Shown: positions 1 to 13,420, counted from the stretch's first letter. The stretch is 64,000 nucleotides of DNA from Epiperipatus broadwayi (GCA_028023455.1 JAQFVV010013064.1:186001-250000), one strand, 5' to 3'. A program made the numbers and translations. The notes: generated by a model from the sequence alone, not told the origin.

Positions 1-1847
1 GGATTTAAATGTTTTGTTTTTTTTTTACTTACAAGTTTTTAAGCATTATTTTTTTTATCATTACTTTTTCTGTACAATATTTGATTTCTTGTCAATTACC
101 AATGCAAGATTTTTGCATAGTCAAATAAATATAACTAATGAATTTAAAATTACTTATTTAATATTTTTATTAAATTAATTTTTAAAAGTAATATTTGCTA
201 ATAAGTTACATTAATATATTACATTTAATTTTTAAACATTTTCAATTTTAACGATATAATTACAAGTTTATATTTGAATGGCTTTGTTTGTATCCAAAAT
301 TTTTCAAATCTATAATAGGATTTAAACCCAAATCTTTAGATCAATGGAAGTTACTTGTATTTAGTATTCAAATGTGATTCCTCTCACATTTTTTATATTT
401 AAAATAATTCTAACAAATAACTTTTAAGGAGAAATAGATAAGTATAAGTTTAAAAACAACCTGTAGAGAAGGTTGTATGAATAATAAATTTAGTGATAAA
501 AATTATGGATTTGTCACTAAAAATTTTTTTTCTCTCTCTCTAATTAAAAGCAGCATAGTAACAAATAATAATTGAATAAAAATATCCATATGGTTGTTGC
601 CTTGGAATTAAATAACAGTGTTTTAAAAATATGTAAATCATATGAGTTAAGCATTTGTTAAAAGCAAGATTTGTATTTCCAGTTTTAAATGTATTTATGA
701 TGAAAATATTTAACTCTAAAAGTTACTGTGTATATATAATAAGTAGTGGTTATTTGAATGCTCTTTCCATATATATATTAAGAATGAGAACGGTAATCAT
801 GTCATTATACATTAATTTATAAGGATGCAAATTGTGTAAAAATGCGTCAGAACTGTTTTGCTATAATAAAACATATTAATAAATTAAATATATTGTGTAA
901 TGTTTCCTCTTAATCTTCCAGTTTACATTAAACCTCTTCTGAATTAAATAGATTGTCTGGTATGTTAGGTGAAGCAGATAAATTTTTATACTGATGATTC
1001 CATCTTAGCTGTCACATGTTAATGTCAAATTATTTTCTAATTTTACCTCTTTTTATTTAAAGTTAAATTAATAGTATTTGTTCTTAGATTTTTTTATATT
1101 TTCTTACGTTTTATATTTCTGGGATTTTTCTTAATGACTTCTATAATATTTTTATCTATAAAAATATGACAGTAAATTCCATTGTTGTCGCACAAAAATA
1201 TAATTTGTGTCGCACTTATTTTTTAAAAGTATTCAAATGAAAATATTACATTTCTTATAGTAAGTCTATTTATTATCTGTGATATAATTTATATTACATA
1301 TCAGAAGCAAGTCACATGCTCAACTTGATATCCTATACAATGCATAGATTAATCTGCAAAGTTGACTGAATTATATATATATATATATGAAATATCTCAT
1401 GACATAGTGGTTAGGAAAACTACTTTTCACCTTATCAAATCAAGAAATTTTTTCAGGTTTTAAGCAAATTTATTTTCTTTCAGATAAAAAAACTCAGCTA
1501 ACCCTTTAATTATAGATCAATAAATATATATCTAATTATTCTTAATTAGAAAATAAAACAAGAAAGGAAAATTTTAAACCATCACTGCTAAGCACCTTAT
1601 TATTCTGATTGGTATTGTTTCTTCTTCACAGTTTCTCTGCAGACAGATGATGAGGAAGTTTTTTTTTTTATGAAGTGAGCTATTTAAAAGTAGTTTTATC
1701 TTACTTTACTTACACCTGTGTACATGTGGACTTAATCAGTGAAGTATTGGATAGCTTCACACTCGCAGATCTAACCGCTTCAGCTTCACCTATTTAAATA
1801 GAAAGTAGGTTGAAGTAAAGAAGGGTTCCCCTCTTTTCTTCCATAGC
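1..1847. other. AT-rich noncoding DNA, probably intron
   Basis: No open frame, splice-bounded exon or RNA gene could be supported. If the transporter exons at 7114 and 12200 belong to a gene that starts left of the window, this stretch is intronic. It contains short AT microsatellites, for example near 1372-1388. Confidence 0.4.
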
Positions 1848-1935
1848 ATAAGCTTGTGGTTAAACACCTGTAGATGTCCCTACTATCGCATTTTACATGC
1901 ATATTCTCGAAGTTACAGCCTCTGTAAATATTATT
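1848..1935 (+). repeat. Short dispersed repeat, copy 1
   Basis: This stretch matches 53408-53500 in the same orientation. Shared blocks include 'agcttgtggttaa', 'acctgtagatgtccctac' (one base differs at 53412 on) and 'catgcatattct'. The full unit and its family are not known. Confidence 0.6.
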
Positions 1936-1961
1936 ACGTAATCAATGTGCGTTTAATAAAT

Positions 1962-2245
1962 TTATAATTACTCCCTCTATATAGAAATTTATGTTTGACA
2001 TTTGATGAAAAACCAACTAATCTCTAGCAGAACATTTTTCTCTCAATCATATTTGGAAGACTAATTGGAGTTACATCAAATATAGAATTCAATTTTTACT
2101 TAAATGGATTTGCCACATGTGATTGAATGTTAAAATTTGAATGTAAATTTTAGTGATTCTGTAATAAGTTAATAGATTTTCATCAAATGTCAGTAGTTAA
2201 AAGAGAACATAAATTTCTATAGATAGTGTAAGTAAAATAATTATA
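1962..2245. mobile_element. MITE-like element with long inverted ends (copy 1)
   Basis: The two ends are imperfect inverted repeats. The left end reads 'tctatatagaaatttatg' then 'tgacatttgatgaaaa'; the right end carries the complements 'tttcatcaaatgtca' and 'cataaatttctatagata'. No coding capacity is seen, so this fits a nonautonomous DNA transposon. Superfamily is not assigned because a target duplication could not be fixed in the AT-rich flanks. Confidence 0.6.
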
Positions 2246-2329
2246 TTTGTTGAATATTTATATAGTGTTTAATCAATATTTATATATTTAAATATTTATT
2301 TGAAAGCAAGATTACTTAAAAATGAGTTT

Positions 2330-2600
2330 GATCATAAGCTCTCTGACAAGATTAGTCTGTACAAAATAGGCTTTAGTTAAATTATTGCTAAAATTCACAT
2401 TCAAATTTTAATCCCAGATTGAATGTTGTGAATCTGCTTAAATAAATTAACTTGCTATGTTTGATTTGATTTTAAATGTTCACCTAAGCGGCTGACAATA
2501 TCAGATTTGATTGGCAGAAACACATGTCCTGCATGAAATTAGTTGATTTTCATCAAATGTTGCCATATAAATGTCTTTAAATTTCCATACTTTTTTTATA
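2330..2600 (-). mobile_element. MITE-like element, second copy, inverted
   Basis: The interior at 2392-2460 is the reverse complement of the interior of the element at 1962-2245 (shared block 'gattgaatgtt' and 'aaaatttgaatgt' on the opposite strand). The end block 'gattttcatcaaatgt' recurs at 2538-2553. Two diverged copies of one family therefore lie close together in opposite orientation. Confidence 0.5.
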
Positions 2601-4078
2601 GAAAGCATAAATAAAATAGCATTAATATATTATATATTTATGAGGCATTTGATTAATTAATATTGTATCAAAAATGAAAAACAGATGATGTTAATGAAGG
2701 ACACTGATTTTTATTTAACTATTTACTTTATTAAGTTCATCAAGTAACATTTATATGAGACAATAACAAGACTTAAACCATTTTAAAATTCTCATAAAAG
2801 ACCATCTGAAATCTTAATATTGATAAATTATACTTAACTGAAACTAAAATATACAAAATAGTATATAATACTAAGACAAAATAGACATCAAGTTTTTTAA
2901 TGAAGTTTGATATTTTGAAAGAAAATTATAAAGTTAAACTGAAATAATATGTATAATTGTTATATTTGATATAAAATAACGTATTGTAAATCTAATTCAT
3001 ACACACTAATAATAATAAATTTGGTTAATGTATTAGTAATTATATAAAGTAATTATTAACACATATTAACTCGTATATTTATGTATTATTAGACAGCGGC
3101 TGGTATCTTCAACCATATATTTATAAAAACACATAAACTAAAATTGAAATGAATGTTAAATTTTGTATCACGACATTGGAGATTAGATTAATCTTTATAC
3201 TAATTAGATATTCTATTTTATTTTTAAAAACTATTTTATTCTATCACTTTTATTACATAAATAATACCGACAATAGTAATACTAAATAAAAAAAGTCAGT
3301 GGTGTGTTTTGAATTATGTTGCACACAAATATTCATGAAAAAGAACTATATGTCTAAGTTTAATAAACTATTTTAATATTTACATAGGATTTATTAACTT
3401 TTCTCAGTCAAAATTGATTCACCCATTCTATTCACATCCTTTTTTATTTTCCTCATACATTTCACCCAATATTCTGGAACATCTCTATATTTCCATTACT
3501 CCTGTACTATATTAACTTTGCACCGTAATATGTATGTATATGTAAAGAATAATAGATTTTTGTATTAATACTAGATGATTGTTGTTTTTTTTAAACAAAT
3601 TTTATTTATAGCAGATAACATAAAACCTTTCAGTCTGTCAATATAGTGAATGCTTACAAGCAGCAATATATAGTTAATTATTTAAGATATTTTAACCCAA
3701 AAATAATATACAAATGTATATTTAATATAATTTAATTATTATGATTTGTGAAGATTTTTTAACAGTTTTTTTTAAACTTGGGGGGGTCAAGTAAAGAAAT
3801 TTGTAAATAATATTTTTCTTTTGTTAATTGCTTTTAAATGTATTGGGAAGTAATATCCAAACAAATAAATTGTAAATTTACTTAAGTGAAGATCTCAATA
3901 CATGATATATTTATTATATGATGCTAAGAGATTATATAATGAAAATTATACCAAATTCAAATATTTCTTTGTAAAATAGCAGTATTATCATTTTATTTGA
4001 AGACATACAATATTTATTTCTTCATTTCTATCTAGATCACATTTAGTTTTTGTTCTTCTCTTGAATATGTAATTTTTC
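2601..4078. other. AT-rich noncoding DNA
   Basis: Nothing recognisable: no long frame, no inverted ends, no tRNA-like boxes. Presumed intron of the transporter. Confidence 0.35.
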
Positions 4079-4576
4079 ACAACTTGATAAAGGAAAAATG
4101 CCTATGTGTTTGAAAAGGAAAGTTTTTAATAAATGTGTTTTACCAGTTCTTACTTATGGATTTGAGACTTGGACACTTAATAGAAAAGCAATCCAGAGAC
4201 TTCAGACCACTCAAAGAAGTATGGAGAGATGCATGTTGGGAGTAACAAGAAGAGATCGAAAACGCAATGTATGGGTAAGAGAACAAACAGGTGTTACTGA
4301 CCTCATTGAAAAAATTAAAAGACTGAAGTAAAGTTGGGCTGGACATATTGCTAGAAGAGATGATAATAGATGGATAACTGAAATCTTAAACTGGATTCCA
4401 AGAGATTGTAAACGACCCAGAAAGATACCACATGTGAGATGGATGGATGAAATAAGAAAGGGTGCAGGGGTGATGTGGAGAAGAGAAGTTAAAGATCAGA
4501 GGAGATGGATTGAACTTGGAGAGACCTTCATCCTGTAGTGGATTGATAATGGTTGATGATGATGATATATATATAT
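4079..4576 (+). pseudogene. RTE-type LINE, 3' fragment, broken
   Basis: This encodes the last part of a non-LTR retrotransposon reverse transcriptase, the segment after the catalytic core. Visible landmarks are VLPVLTYGFETWTL, a QRSMERCMLGVTRRDRKR block, WVREQTGVTD and SWAGHIARRDD, typical of RTE-like elements. In-frame stops replace a Trp codon (4327-4329) and a Gln codon (4536-4538), so it cannot make protein. It lines up with 37895-38376 and ends in GATGATG followed by (AT)n, the simple-repeat tail expected of RTE elements. It is 5'-truncated, as is usual for target-primed reverse transcription, and probably sits in an intron of the transporter. Confidence 0.85.
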
Positions 4577-7113
4577 TAAATGAATGCTTCATAAAGCTAA
4601 CATACCATTAAAAAAACCATTAAAACTAATAAAATATAATAATTATCAAAAATAAAAAATTTATTCACAAATTGTATGGTTTGATATGTTTGGTTTAAAG
4701 TTATAATAATTTTAATGTTTTAAAATTAAACTACATCTAATTTATCCAAATGAAAAGAATGGAGTGCAGAAATACCTATAAGTCGTTATTAATTAATAAT
4801 CTTTTGTGAAAAAGATATTTCTTTCAAATAACCAATAGAATCCAAAACCTAGAACTCTGTTTAGAGGTTGTTGTTTTTTTTAACGAAATAAATATTATTT
4901 TTGATATAATCTGTTTTCAGATATTTATTTTAATGATAACTTTGCTAAGGAAAAAAATCAAAATAAGATTGTACCTGAATTTGATCTATTTGTAGACATA
5001 TGTTAATAAATATATGTGTACATTAAAACTAAATACAAATATATTGCTCATATCTTTATTTGGCCTATTTCTTACAAACTAATATTTAAAAATGTAATCA
5101 ATAATTTGTAATTATTTCAATAAAATTAAATTAAATAATTAAAAGTTGTGCATAATGATATTTATATAATTAAATGATAAAAAAATATAAAAAGTGAAAT
5201 TATACATGTCTAAATGTATTCATTAAATTATTGTAGAAGTTTTCTATCTTAGCAGACATTTTTTCTTTCATTATATATAGTTTTTAAAAAATATCTTTAA
5301 TTAAAATTGTTATTAAAAAAGAAACTATATCTCCAATTACCATAATTTGATATAAAACATGAATAAGTAGCTTGCAACGTTTTTAGCTTTAGATATTTGC
5401 AAACATTACTAAGAAGAAAATTGATGATTCACATTGTTGAAACACTATATGGATAAAAGTTAGAACTGGAATGTCAACACTATAGACATTACTGTGTCTG
5501 TTCAATTTGAGCAAGAGATATGAGGTTGATAAAGCTATTTTCATTTTTTAATTCTCATAAACGGGGTAACTTTATATAATTAAAATTCAATTCAAAGTTT
5601 GTTTGAACAAATAATATGCCATTTTTTAATTTTTAGCATAAAAAAAATAATAATTTTTAAAAGATAACTGTTATGAAAACAAATACATTTTCAATTGCTA
5701 ATATTGCTGAGTTGATTGAATAAATTTTGATTAATTAGATAAAATCCTAAAGATTATAATAATATTAAATTGAATAAAATAATGTTACGTTTTTTTAAAT
5801 ATAAAATAATATTAGTACACAATGACAATTTTTTTTTATAACATATACATACTTCATTTCAAATATATAAAGGATAACAGAAAACTTTATTTCTATACAT
5901 TTAAAAGATGAGGGATAAATCCATTTGAAAATGTAAATTTAATCTCAAATTATATTTCTGTCTTCAGTTGATCATTTCAAATATCTTCATTATTATCTAT
6001 GTTAAATTATAATTCAATTTAGTAAGTATCACATTTTTTGAATACACTTATTTGATCGATCATCTATAGATAAGTATATTAATGATTATTACCTGTTATT
6101 TATTAAGTTATAGATCATATCATTTTTAGTCTAGATATAAACTTATAGTAGAAATCAAACCAACACAAAACTGCCTATAATGTCATTTTAGATAATTTTG
6201 TACTTTTAATAAACTTGAGAAAATGGTTTGTAATTTTAATATAAGATGATTTTTGTATTAACAAAGTTATACATATGAAATTAAAAAACTAACTTTGTAC
6301 TTGGGTTGATTAACTTACAATACTTATAATTTATGGTGTCTAATGAGATTTGTATATTTTAAATAAGCTGATGGGTTTTCTTTTGATGTAAAATCAATCT
6401 TTTTTTTATTTAGATTAGTAGTAAAAATTAATTTTTTATTGTTTTTTTTTTTCTTTAAGTATAAATTTTTTGATATTTTCTTTTAGTAGACTTTGCATTT
6501 TATTACTATTTTTTGATATATTAAATTATATAATTGATTATACATATAAATAATATATAGACAAATACAATTTTTATCATCTTTTATTTCTTCATGCTTC
6601 CCTCTAATGGATCATTGTGTTTCAGTTTATTATTGCACATAAGGGTTTAATTTTGGAAGTTCCTATGTCATCAGCTATGCAAAGTCTCAAAACTAATCTT
6701 TCATTTTCATAATACAATAATAAATATATTTTTATATCCATATATATATATAGGCATAATTTATAAATATTATTAGAAAGAGAAAGGCTTTTAACCTTTT
6801 TCAAATGCGCCTTAAATGTTTGTATAATAGCCAAACAATGTTGTTTTTGACTATAGAGGGAACTCTCAAACCTCAATACAGGATAGGGACTTTTATTATG
6901 TTTATCAATAATGAAAGTTTGACTATACAATTATACTATATCATTTAGACAATATAAGATATTCATTGTAACTAATGAATCTTGAACATTGAGTATTATA
7001 ACATTATCAAATTGATAATGAAAGTTATTGTAATTTTTTTAAAATCATATGAATTTAGATAACTTATTTTGAGATATATAGTTATTATATAATTTTTTTT
7101 TTTTTTTTTTTAG
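4577..7113. other. AT-rich noncoding DNA, presumed intron
   Basis: No gene supported. A 102-codon minus-strand open frame at 6622-6930 has an uneven, repeat-like composition and no motif I recognise. The 3' end at 7092-7113 is a T-rich polypyrimidine tract ending in TAG, the acceptor of the next exon. Confidence 0.4.
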
Positions 7114-7239
7114 CTGCATACATTGCATTAACATCTATTATCTTAGTTGACTGTTTAGGCTTAGAGGCACTCACTAATGCATTTGGAATATTAATTCTTT
7201 TTAGAGGTGCTGCGTCAATCGTTGGCTCACCATTAGCAG
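7114..7239 (+). CDS. SLC16-type monocarboxylate transporter, penultimate exon
   Basis: This 126-bp exon follows a long poly-T tract and an AG acceptor and ends before a GT donor. It encodes about 42 residues ([20 protein letters not shown], then [20 protein letters not shown], then AG) that match the late transmembrane helices of major-facilitator SLC16 carriers; the LTNAFG and RGAA.IVG.PLAG blocks are family hallmarks. The exon starts with two bases of a split codon and ends with the first base of a Gly codon, which the next exon completes in phase. SLC16 proteins move lactate, pyruvate or related solutes, usually with a proton, across the plasma membrane; the substrate here cannot be told. 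Earlier exons were not found and may lie left of the window. Confidence 0.88.
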
Positions 7240-8000
7240 GTTTGTTTTATAATATTTTTTCTTATTATTTTTTTATCATATTATGTGAATATATATATAT
7301 ATTGTAAAAAAGTGTTATTCATTTACAGTTATCTGTAGTAAAAAAAATAATACAAACTAATGGAGACATATGACATAATTGTATATTTAAAAAAATACAA
7401 GATAATGTTATTAGTGAATTGTCATTCATATTACATTATAGCATGAATTTATGAACTGAAATTTGGAGAATATATTGTCCATTGGTTTGCTTCATCGAAA
7501 TAATAGTGAAAATTATTTGTCTTAGTTAGTTTTTTTTCATTAGGTAATATCTTCAGTATAGCTTTGGTGTATGTAGTACATGTGTGTAATTAGCACTTAC
7601 ATATATAAGACTGAATTTTAACTCTTATTTGTCGGGACTAGTCTAACTAATTTAGTGTCATAGCTACTCTATTAGTAATTTAGTAATAGAAATAGTAATG
7701 ACATAAATATTAATCATTTCAATATTTTGACATATTGCAAAAGGTAATTCTACAATTAAACAAATTGTAATTACTAATATTTAGTAGATAATAAATATTT
7801 GTTGAAATATTAATCTTGAAAACTTAATATTATTGAAAAAAAAAAAAATTCTAAGCAAATAACCCAATTGCTGATATATATAATAATTTTAGTCTCTGCA
7901 TTATATATATGTAATATAAACCAAGAAGAGTAATCAGCAATGGAGTTAATTAATTATAACTGTAGGAATATACTAATCTTTACGAATATATAGTTAAGAA

Positions 8001-8130
8001 ACAAGGTAAAACTCTCCATACAGTAGTAGTGCCAACCAGAGTAATCAATGGATACCAGAAGACTTGTGGCATCCATTGATTACTCTGGTTGGCACAGGGT
8101 GGCACTACTGTATGGAGAGTTTTGCCTTGT
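8001..8130. mobile_element. Foldback element, short form (family B)
   Basis: An almost perfect hairpin lies in the transporter intron: 'aaactctccatacagtagt' with 'gagtaatcaatggat' on the left and their complements on the right, with almost no loop. The right arm carries a few extra bases ('ggtggc'). It looks like family B (8896-9342) with the middle deleted. In the pre-mRNA it would form a stem of about 60 bp. Confidence 0.8.
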
Positions 8131-8895
8131 TTAATAACAATTATGTGCTAATATAAGAGATAGTGATCATGTGATATAGTTTGTCCCTTAGAATCTTAAT
8201 ATTCAGTTGATAGCCTTTTAACATTTTCATGTCATTTTGGAATTATAAGAGACTATCAAAAAGACTTTCATATTAATTAATTAAGAATCTAAAATCATGT
8301 TAGGTAAATGAAAAAAAAACCCAAATTAGCCAAATTATACAATCCTTAGTTATTAGAGTTATTGGCTAGTGATTGATTATTGGATTGTGACCCTATGAAG
8401 ATGATCTTGCTATTGAAATATGAGTTTTTGATAACAGAGGAGTTTGTTATTCATGTTGATAATCCTTTATTAGATTAATCTAATTGCAAAGCAAGGTATG
8501 ATAACCTATTGATTATTAATTTAATTGTATTTAATAGACACAGATTGAAGAAATTGCAGAAGATAGTGATTGGTTGTGGGAGTTTCACTATTAGTTAAAG
8601 AAAGTGGTTAGCAATACTAATATTATTTTCAAGCTATGTGATTGGTTAATTAGATCACAAATAGCTAGATTGCCATATTTCTTCATCTAGATGAAACTAT
8701 CTTTCACAGAGAATTCTAACGAATATTTAATTTTGGTAGATTCTGATACTTGCAATATTTTCTAAAATTATTTTCACATTCTAATATCTTGCATAATTTT
8801 TTTATTTTATTTATATGTGCTTAATTTCGTACTGTTATCTGGATTAATTTCCCTCAATTGCTTTCTGTGTTGGTAGACTGAGATACCTTTATTAG

Positions 8896-9342
8896 TATAA
8901 TAGGCAAAGCTCTCTCCATACAGTAGTGCCACTCTAAGCAAGACAGAGTAATCAATGGATGCCAGAAGGCTTGTGCATAAAATCCCTATCTATTGCCTAC
9001 TCATTCAATATCCCCAAACTAGTTTCTGGCTTATGGCCTTCATCGGTGAGGAGCCTTGGATCTGAGAGCACTGCACCTAGATCTTAGGATCTAATGCAAT
9101 CCTCCAGCAGCCACCTTTTAACTCTACATAACTACTAAACCATGAGAATAAAATTGGAAAACACACAGATATTTTCGATCTAAGCTCAATAGCTCAAATA
9201 GACATATGCCAGAAACTAGTTTGGGGATATTGGATGAGTAGGCACTAGATAGGGATTTTATGCACAAGCCTTCTGGCATCCATTGATTACTCTGTCTTGC
9301 TTAGAGTGGCACTACTGTATGGAGAGAGTTTTGCCTATTATA
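8896..9342. mobile_element. Foldback element with 135-bp inverted arms (family B)
   Basis: Arms 8896-9030 and 9208-9342 are reverse complements; I count three mismatches in 135 bp. They enclose 177 bp with no reading frame. Outer ends read 'tataataggcaaa' and 'tttgcctattata'. High arm identity suggests recent formation or gene conversion between arms. Related sequence occurs at 8001-8130, 39098-39505 and 41440-42490, and a scrap at 63666-63715. The element lies wholly within the intron between the two transporter exons. Confidence 0.85.
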
Positions 9343-12199
9343 ACAACATTTATGAGCAAGCATGGAAGATAGTGATCATGTGATGTTTTAAGGTTTAAAA
9401 CCTTTATTAGTTTGTATGCAACGTTTTTTAATCCTTTAATGATGACAGGAATTTTTTTAATGTTACAATCATTGTATATGAGTCACAGTTTGTCATTTAC
9501 AAACTGATTTGAGAAATTGTTTTTTTTTTGCTTGATTTAATTTATTATGTAACAGGTTTGTTCACAATGAAGTACTTGTATTTCTTCAACTGTTATTTTA
9601 CTCATGGTATTATTAGGAATCGTGCTATAGGCCATTAGAATTCTAGTCAGAGGGCTATATAGCTGCCTGAAGTATTGTGACATCCTTCTTTGTATATTGT
9701 ACTTTCGGCATTAAAATAAGAAATTGATCATTAAACTCAGCTGATATAAATAAAGTTTGGTTATCTGTCCCAACTGGTTTAGAAGTACCATGACTAACAA
9801 ATTATTTTTTTGAGATTTTAGTGGATAGCAAGAAATAATGAATGATAACACTTCAAGCCATAAACAATTGCATGTCAGTGACTGCATGCCTTTATTGTCG
9901 GACATTGGGTATTAGTATACTTCAGATTCGATATCAGAATTTATATAGCTAATATATTTTATTTTTTAAATTCCTGGATTACCATATGTGAATTTAGTTC
10001 AATATTTTATTATAGTTTTTGTTAGGATATCCACTCTTAATATATCCACTCTTAATATCTAATACGATGCATTTCCTTTCAGTCTCTAGTTTGCTTTTAT
10101 ATTTATAGAAGAAATCATGGAATTTGTTATGGGGTTTTTTGGCCATCTACTGAAAATCCATTTTAACTACATCAAGCATGCAAATAGATATTAAGAGAAA
10201 ATCCTTTGCCCACTGAAAAATGTTGAATAATGATTTATGTCGGTTTGCAGGGATAAATATGACATGGAAAAATACGTATAAAAACTTCATAATGTTAAAG
10301 CTAATAATTTTTTTTTATCAATTCAAGCATGGTTTTTCACTAATTTTTTGTGAGCTTCGATTTGTTAAGCTTTTTGATTGCGATGTGATTCAGTTCTGCA
10401 AGATATAAATGACACTGCTGCCAATTAATGAAGCATAAGTGGCTTTTCAAGATCATATAGCAGTACATTAGATGATATTTTTTTTTAGTTGCTTCAAAGA
10501 ACTCTGATTTTGAACTCCAAACTATACTGGCGACTATAAAGCAGATGATAAGGAAGTTCTGTCATTTCTAGTGCAGATGCACATCCATAATAATGATTTC
10601 CAGAATGCATGGATGAATTAGAATTCTTCTGATTCTAAATTATTTTTATTATAGCTGATTTTGATGCCAATAGCTTTAAGTTGACTCAATACTTTTTTAT
10701 TAAAAGTCTACATTGATGGGTTGTTTTAGAGTTGAAATAGTATTATTAACCCTCACTGATAAACTGGAAGTATTTGTGCTAAATATAATTTTTTGAAAAT
10801 ATATATCTACTACATGATGTAGACATATCTTATTTTAATTGATAAGAATGGATAGTTATCTGAAAAATGCAATGTTCAAATGCATCCTGATTATGTAAAT
10901 TTTTATTTTATTGTTTTGAGAGTGGGTGTGATCATTATTATCTTATCACAATTGATTCTAGAATTTTATTCACTTATGTTGTAATTCCTCAGATACTTTA
11001 GTATAAAGACCAAATGGTAATGGTCTAGAATGACAATTTATTGCTTTGCAATTTTTAACTATCTAAATATGCTACGGATCCATTATAACATTTTTGTCAT
11101 TACTAAAAATTTCTGGGAATTCTGTTTTTTAAAATTTATTAAGTATTTGACTTTGTTTAGTTCAGTCATTATGCACTTGTAATATGCTAAAGCAATCTTT
11201 CTATTACATCCATTACCCTTTGTAACTTACATTATGGTCTCACCAGACAAAGGAATTCAATTTTTTAATTAAAAAAATAATATAAGTTTTATGGTTCCTT
11301 AAACAGACACCTCTGGGAGAAATTAAACTTTTCTGCTCTAATTTTATTATTGTTTTTTTTTTAAAAAAAAAATGTTTAATTATTATTTTCTTTTTATTTA
11401 TAAGCTTGCTCTATAGCTTTTTTTAAGATCAATTTATTTCTCATTACCAGTATTCTTAGTCCACTGTTGGTAAGCTTCTTTACTTGAGATTTTTTTTTTT
11501 TTGTTTGTTTTTTAATTCCTTCGGAATGAGTAGAAACTTATTCCATTGAAGCTTTTGAGCATCATCTTCATATATCTGCATTGCTCATGATCCAAATTGA
11601 GTTGACTACCATCTTATCTTTCAGCATATTTATTTGCTACTTGTTTTTCTTGAGCTGAATGGATATAGAATCAACAATTTCTCAAATTGTTAACAGTCAG
11701 CTCTAGATTCTTTTTTAATCTTCATTATAAAATTTCACCAACACTATTCTTAGATATATCTTTTGCAAAATTATACAAAGTATATTAATTTATTATATGA
11801 AAATTTTAAAATCATTTTTTTAATCAGATTCTCCTCAAACTCCAATTAAATTTGAATCTTTTTATCAGCATTGTACTGTATAAAGATTGCTTGATCTTTT
11901 ATCGTGCACACATGTACACTTATTATTGAATACTGTTAACTCTGATATCAGAAAAAATACTGCTATTTAGTGAAGTTAGTGATGACATGCTATTTAGTGA
12001 AGTTAGTGATGACATAAGACTAATCAAGTGTAACTGAGAAAACGTAAATTTTAACATTAACATTTTACCAAAATACTTCTCTATATTTAAACAAAATGAG
12101 GAAATATAACATCTAATATTTCACACAGAGAGACACACATACATATATAATATGGTACACATTTTTTAATTTTATTAACTGTTTTGTTTTTTAATGTAG
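9343..12199. other. Remainder of the transporter intron
   Basis: No further exon or RNA gene is supported. Sequence at 9355-9390 ('agtgatcatgtgatgtttta') resembles the unit seen in the tandem array at 41646 on, so family B may extend past 9342. A small tandem duplication lies at 10027-10056 and another at 11961-12014. The intron ends with a T-rich tract and the acceptor 'aatgtag' at 12193-12199. Confidence 0.5.
11961..12014. repeat. Perfect 27-bp tandem duplication
   Basis: A 27-base unit beginning 'tgctatttagtgaagttag' occurs twice, head to tail and without mismatch, 186 bp before the last exon. Identity suggests a young slippage or duplication event. Confidence 0.9.
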
Positions 12200-12468
12200 G
12201 TTTTTTATTTGATGCAACAAGGTCTTACAATTTGCCATTTTTTGCTGCCGGGGCCTTGATGGTTGTTTCTGGTATTATTACTTGCTTTATTCCATGTTTG
12301 CGATGTTGTGGTCACATGCCTCCTACAGACTTTTCTATTGACAATATTGATGATGGTAATGTAGAAAACGCACAAGCAGTTGAAGAAATTCAACCCCAGG
12401 AGTCAAATTTAGATACAGTATTGGAAGAAGAACCTCATGAGATGAAAGAGATTGAAACTGTAGTATGA
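12200..12468 (+). CDS. SLC16-type monocarboxylate transporter, last exon
   Basis: This terminal exon begins at an AG acceptor and completes the Gly codon split from 7239, giving PLAG-FLFDATRSYNLPFFAAG across the junction, a strong SLC16 signature near the last transmembrane helices. A hydrophobic helix (ALMVVSGIITCFIPCL, exon residues about 21-36) follows. An acidic cytoplasmic tail of roughly 50 residues, rich in Glu and Asp, then ends at TGA (12466-12468). Cys residues cluster after the helix (CLRCCGH). The tail is cytoplasmic by family topology, and its low conservation is normal. The exon is intact. Together the two exons give about 130 C-terminal residues of a protein usually 450-600 residues long. 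Substrate and exact paralogue are unresolved. Confidence 0.9.
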
Positions 12469-13420
12469 TGCAATAACAATAATTAATCTGCCAGATACCA
12501 AAGACTTGCATTGATGTTGGCTACATTTTTGTCACCATTTTGTTTTTTAAACTGCTATTGAAATGTTTAGAAACAATACATATTGAAATTTTAAATGTTG
12601 CCATATCTGTTAGACATTGTTGGAGTTTTTTTTTTTTTGTAAAACTATTATTTTAAAAATACAGTGTATATTTTTTAGAAAATAAGTTTTTAGATAGAAA
12701 AATGTTGTATATGGAAGGTGCTAAAATGGCCAAGAGATTTTTGTATATGATGGTAAGGATAAATATTTAAGATTCTTCCATTTAAAAAAGTTTGGGAGTA
12801 ATAAATTGAGAAGGAAATATTGTGAAATAAGAATTTAACTGTACAACCAAGAAAAATTGAGGAAAATGTAAGTACAATTTGTTAGCCAAACTTCATCTGG
12901 TGCCGTCTTTTTTCTTGGCAACTTTATTTAATTTATATAGTAATCTTATTCAGGTTTTTACATACTCAATGAAACTGTGTAATTTTTACCACTAATTTTA
13001 TTTTTGGTCCCTGTACATTTTTTTTTTTTTTCATATTTGCTGCACCATTTTATGAGGTAAATATTGTTGTAGAATACTGCAGTGAAGCATGACTGTGATA
13101 TTACTAACTTTATTTTTTTTTTAAATGACCAATATTATTTTGTTGACATAAATAAACTACTGAATTATTCAAACATTTAATTTTTGGAAAAAAAAAAAGT
13201 ATTTATGAAATAGTGTATTTTGTGTCTTTGTATAGTGTTAGGGTGATTTACCTTTACCTTTTAAAGAAAATGAACTTACCTAGCTGCTGCATTCAGCGTT
13301 TACTCTGTTAGCAGAATATTTTGTATCACATGTACTTTATTGCAGAAATGTGTCAAAAAAAAGTAAATAATAAAATTTGCCAGCTAATTCTAACGAATAA
13401 TCACAAAGTGTTTTGTATAA
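12469..13420 (+). other. Probable 3' UTR of the transporter
   Basis: Noncoding sequence follows the stop codon. Candidate polyadenylation signals AATAAA are at 13151-13156 and 13369-13374, the second followed by T-rich sequence. T-runs are frequent. The true end needs transcript data. Confidence 0.5.

Noticed and set aside
6622-6930. 102-codon minus-strand open frame
   Set aside because: It has biased, low-complexity stretches at the C-terminal side, no recognised motif and no splice context. Chance or repeat-derived openness is more likely.
1-7113. Search for earlier transporter exons
   Set aside because: No stretch with SLC16-like helices and proper splice borders was found; earlier exons are assumed to lie outside the window or to be missed.
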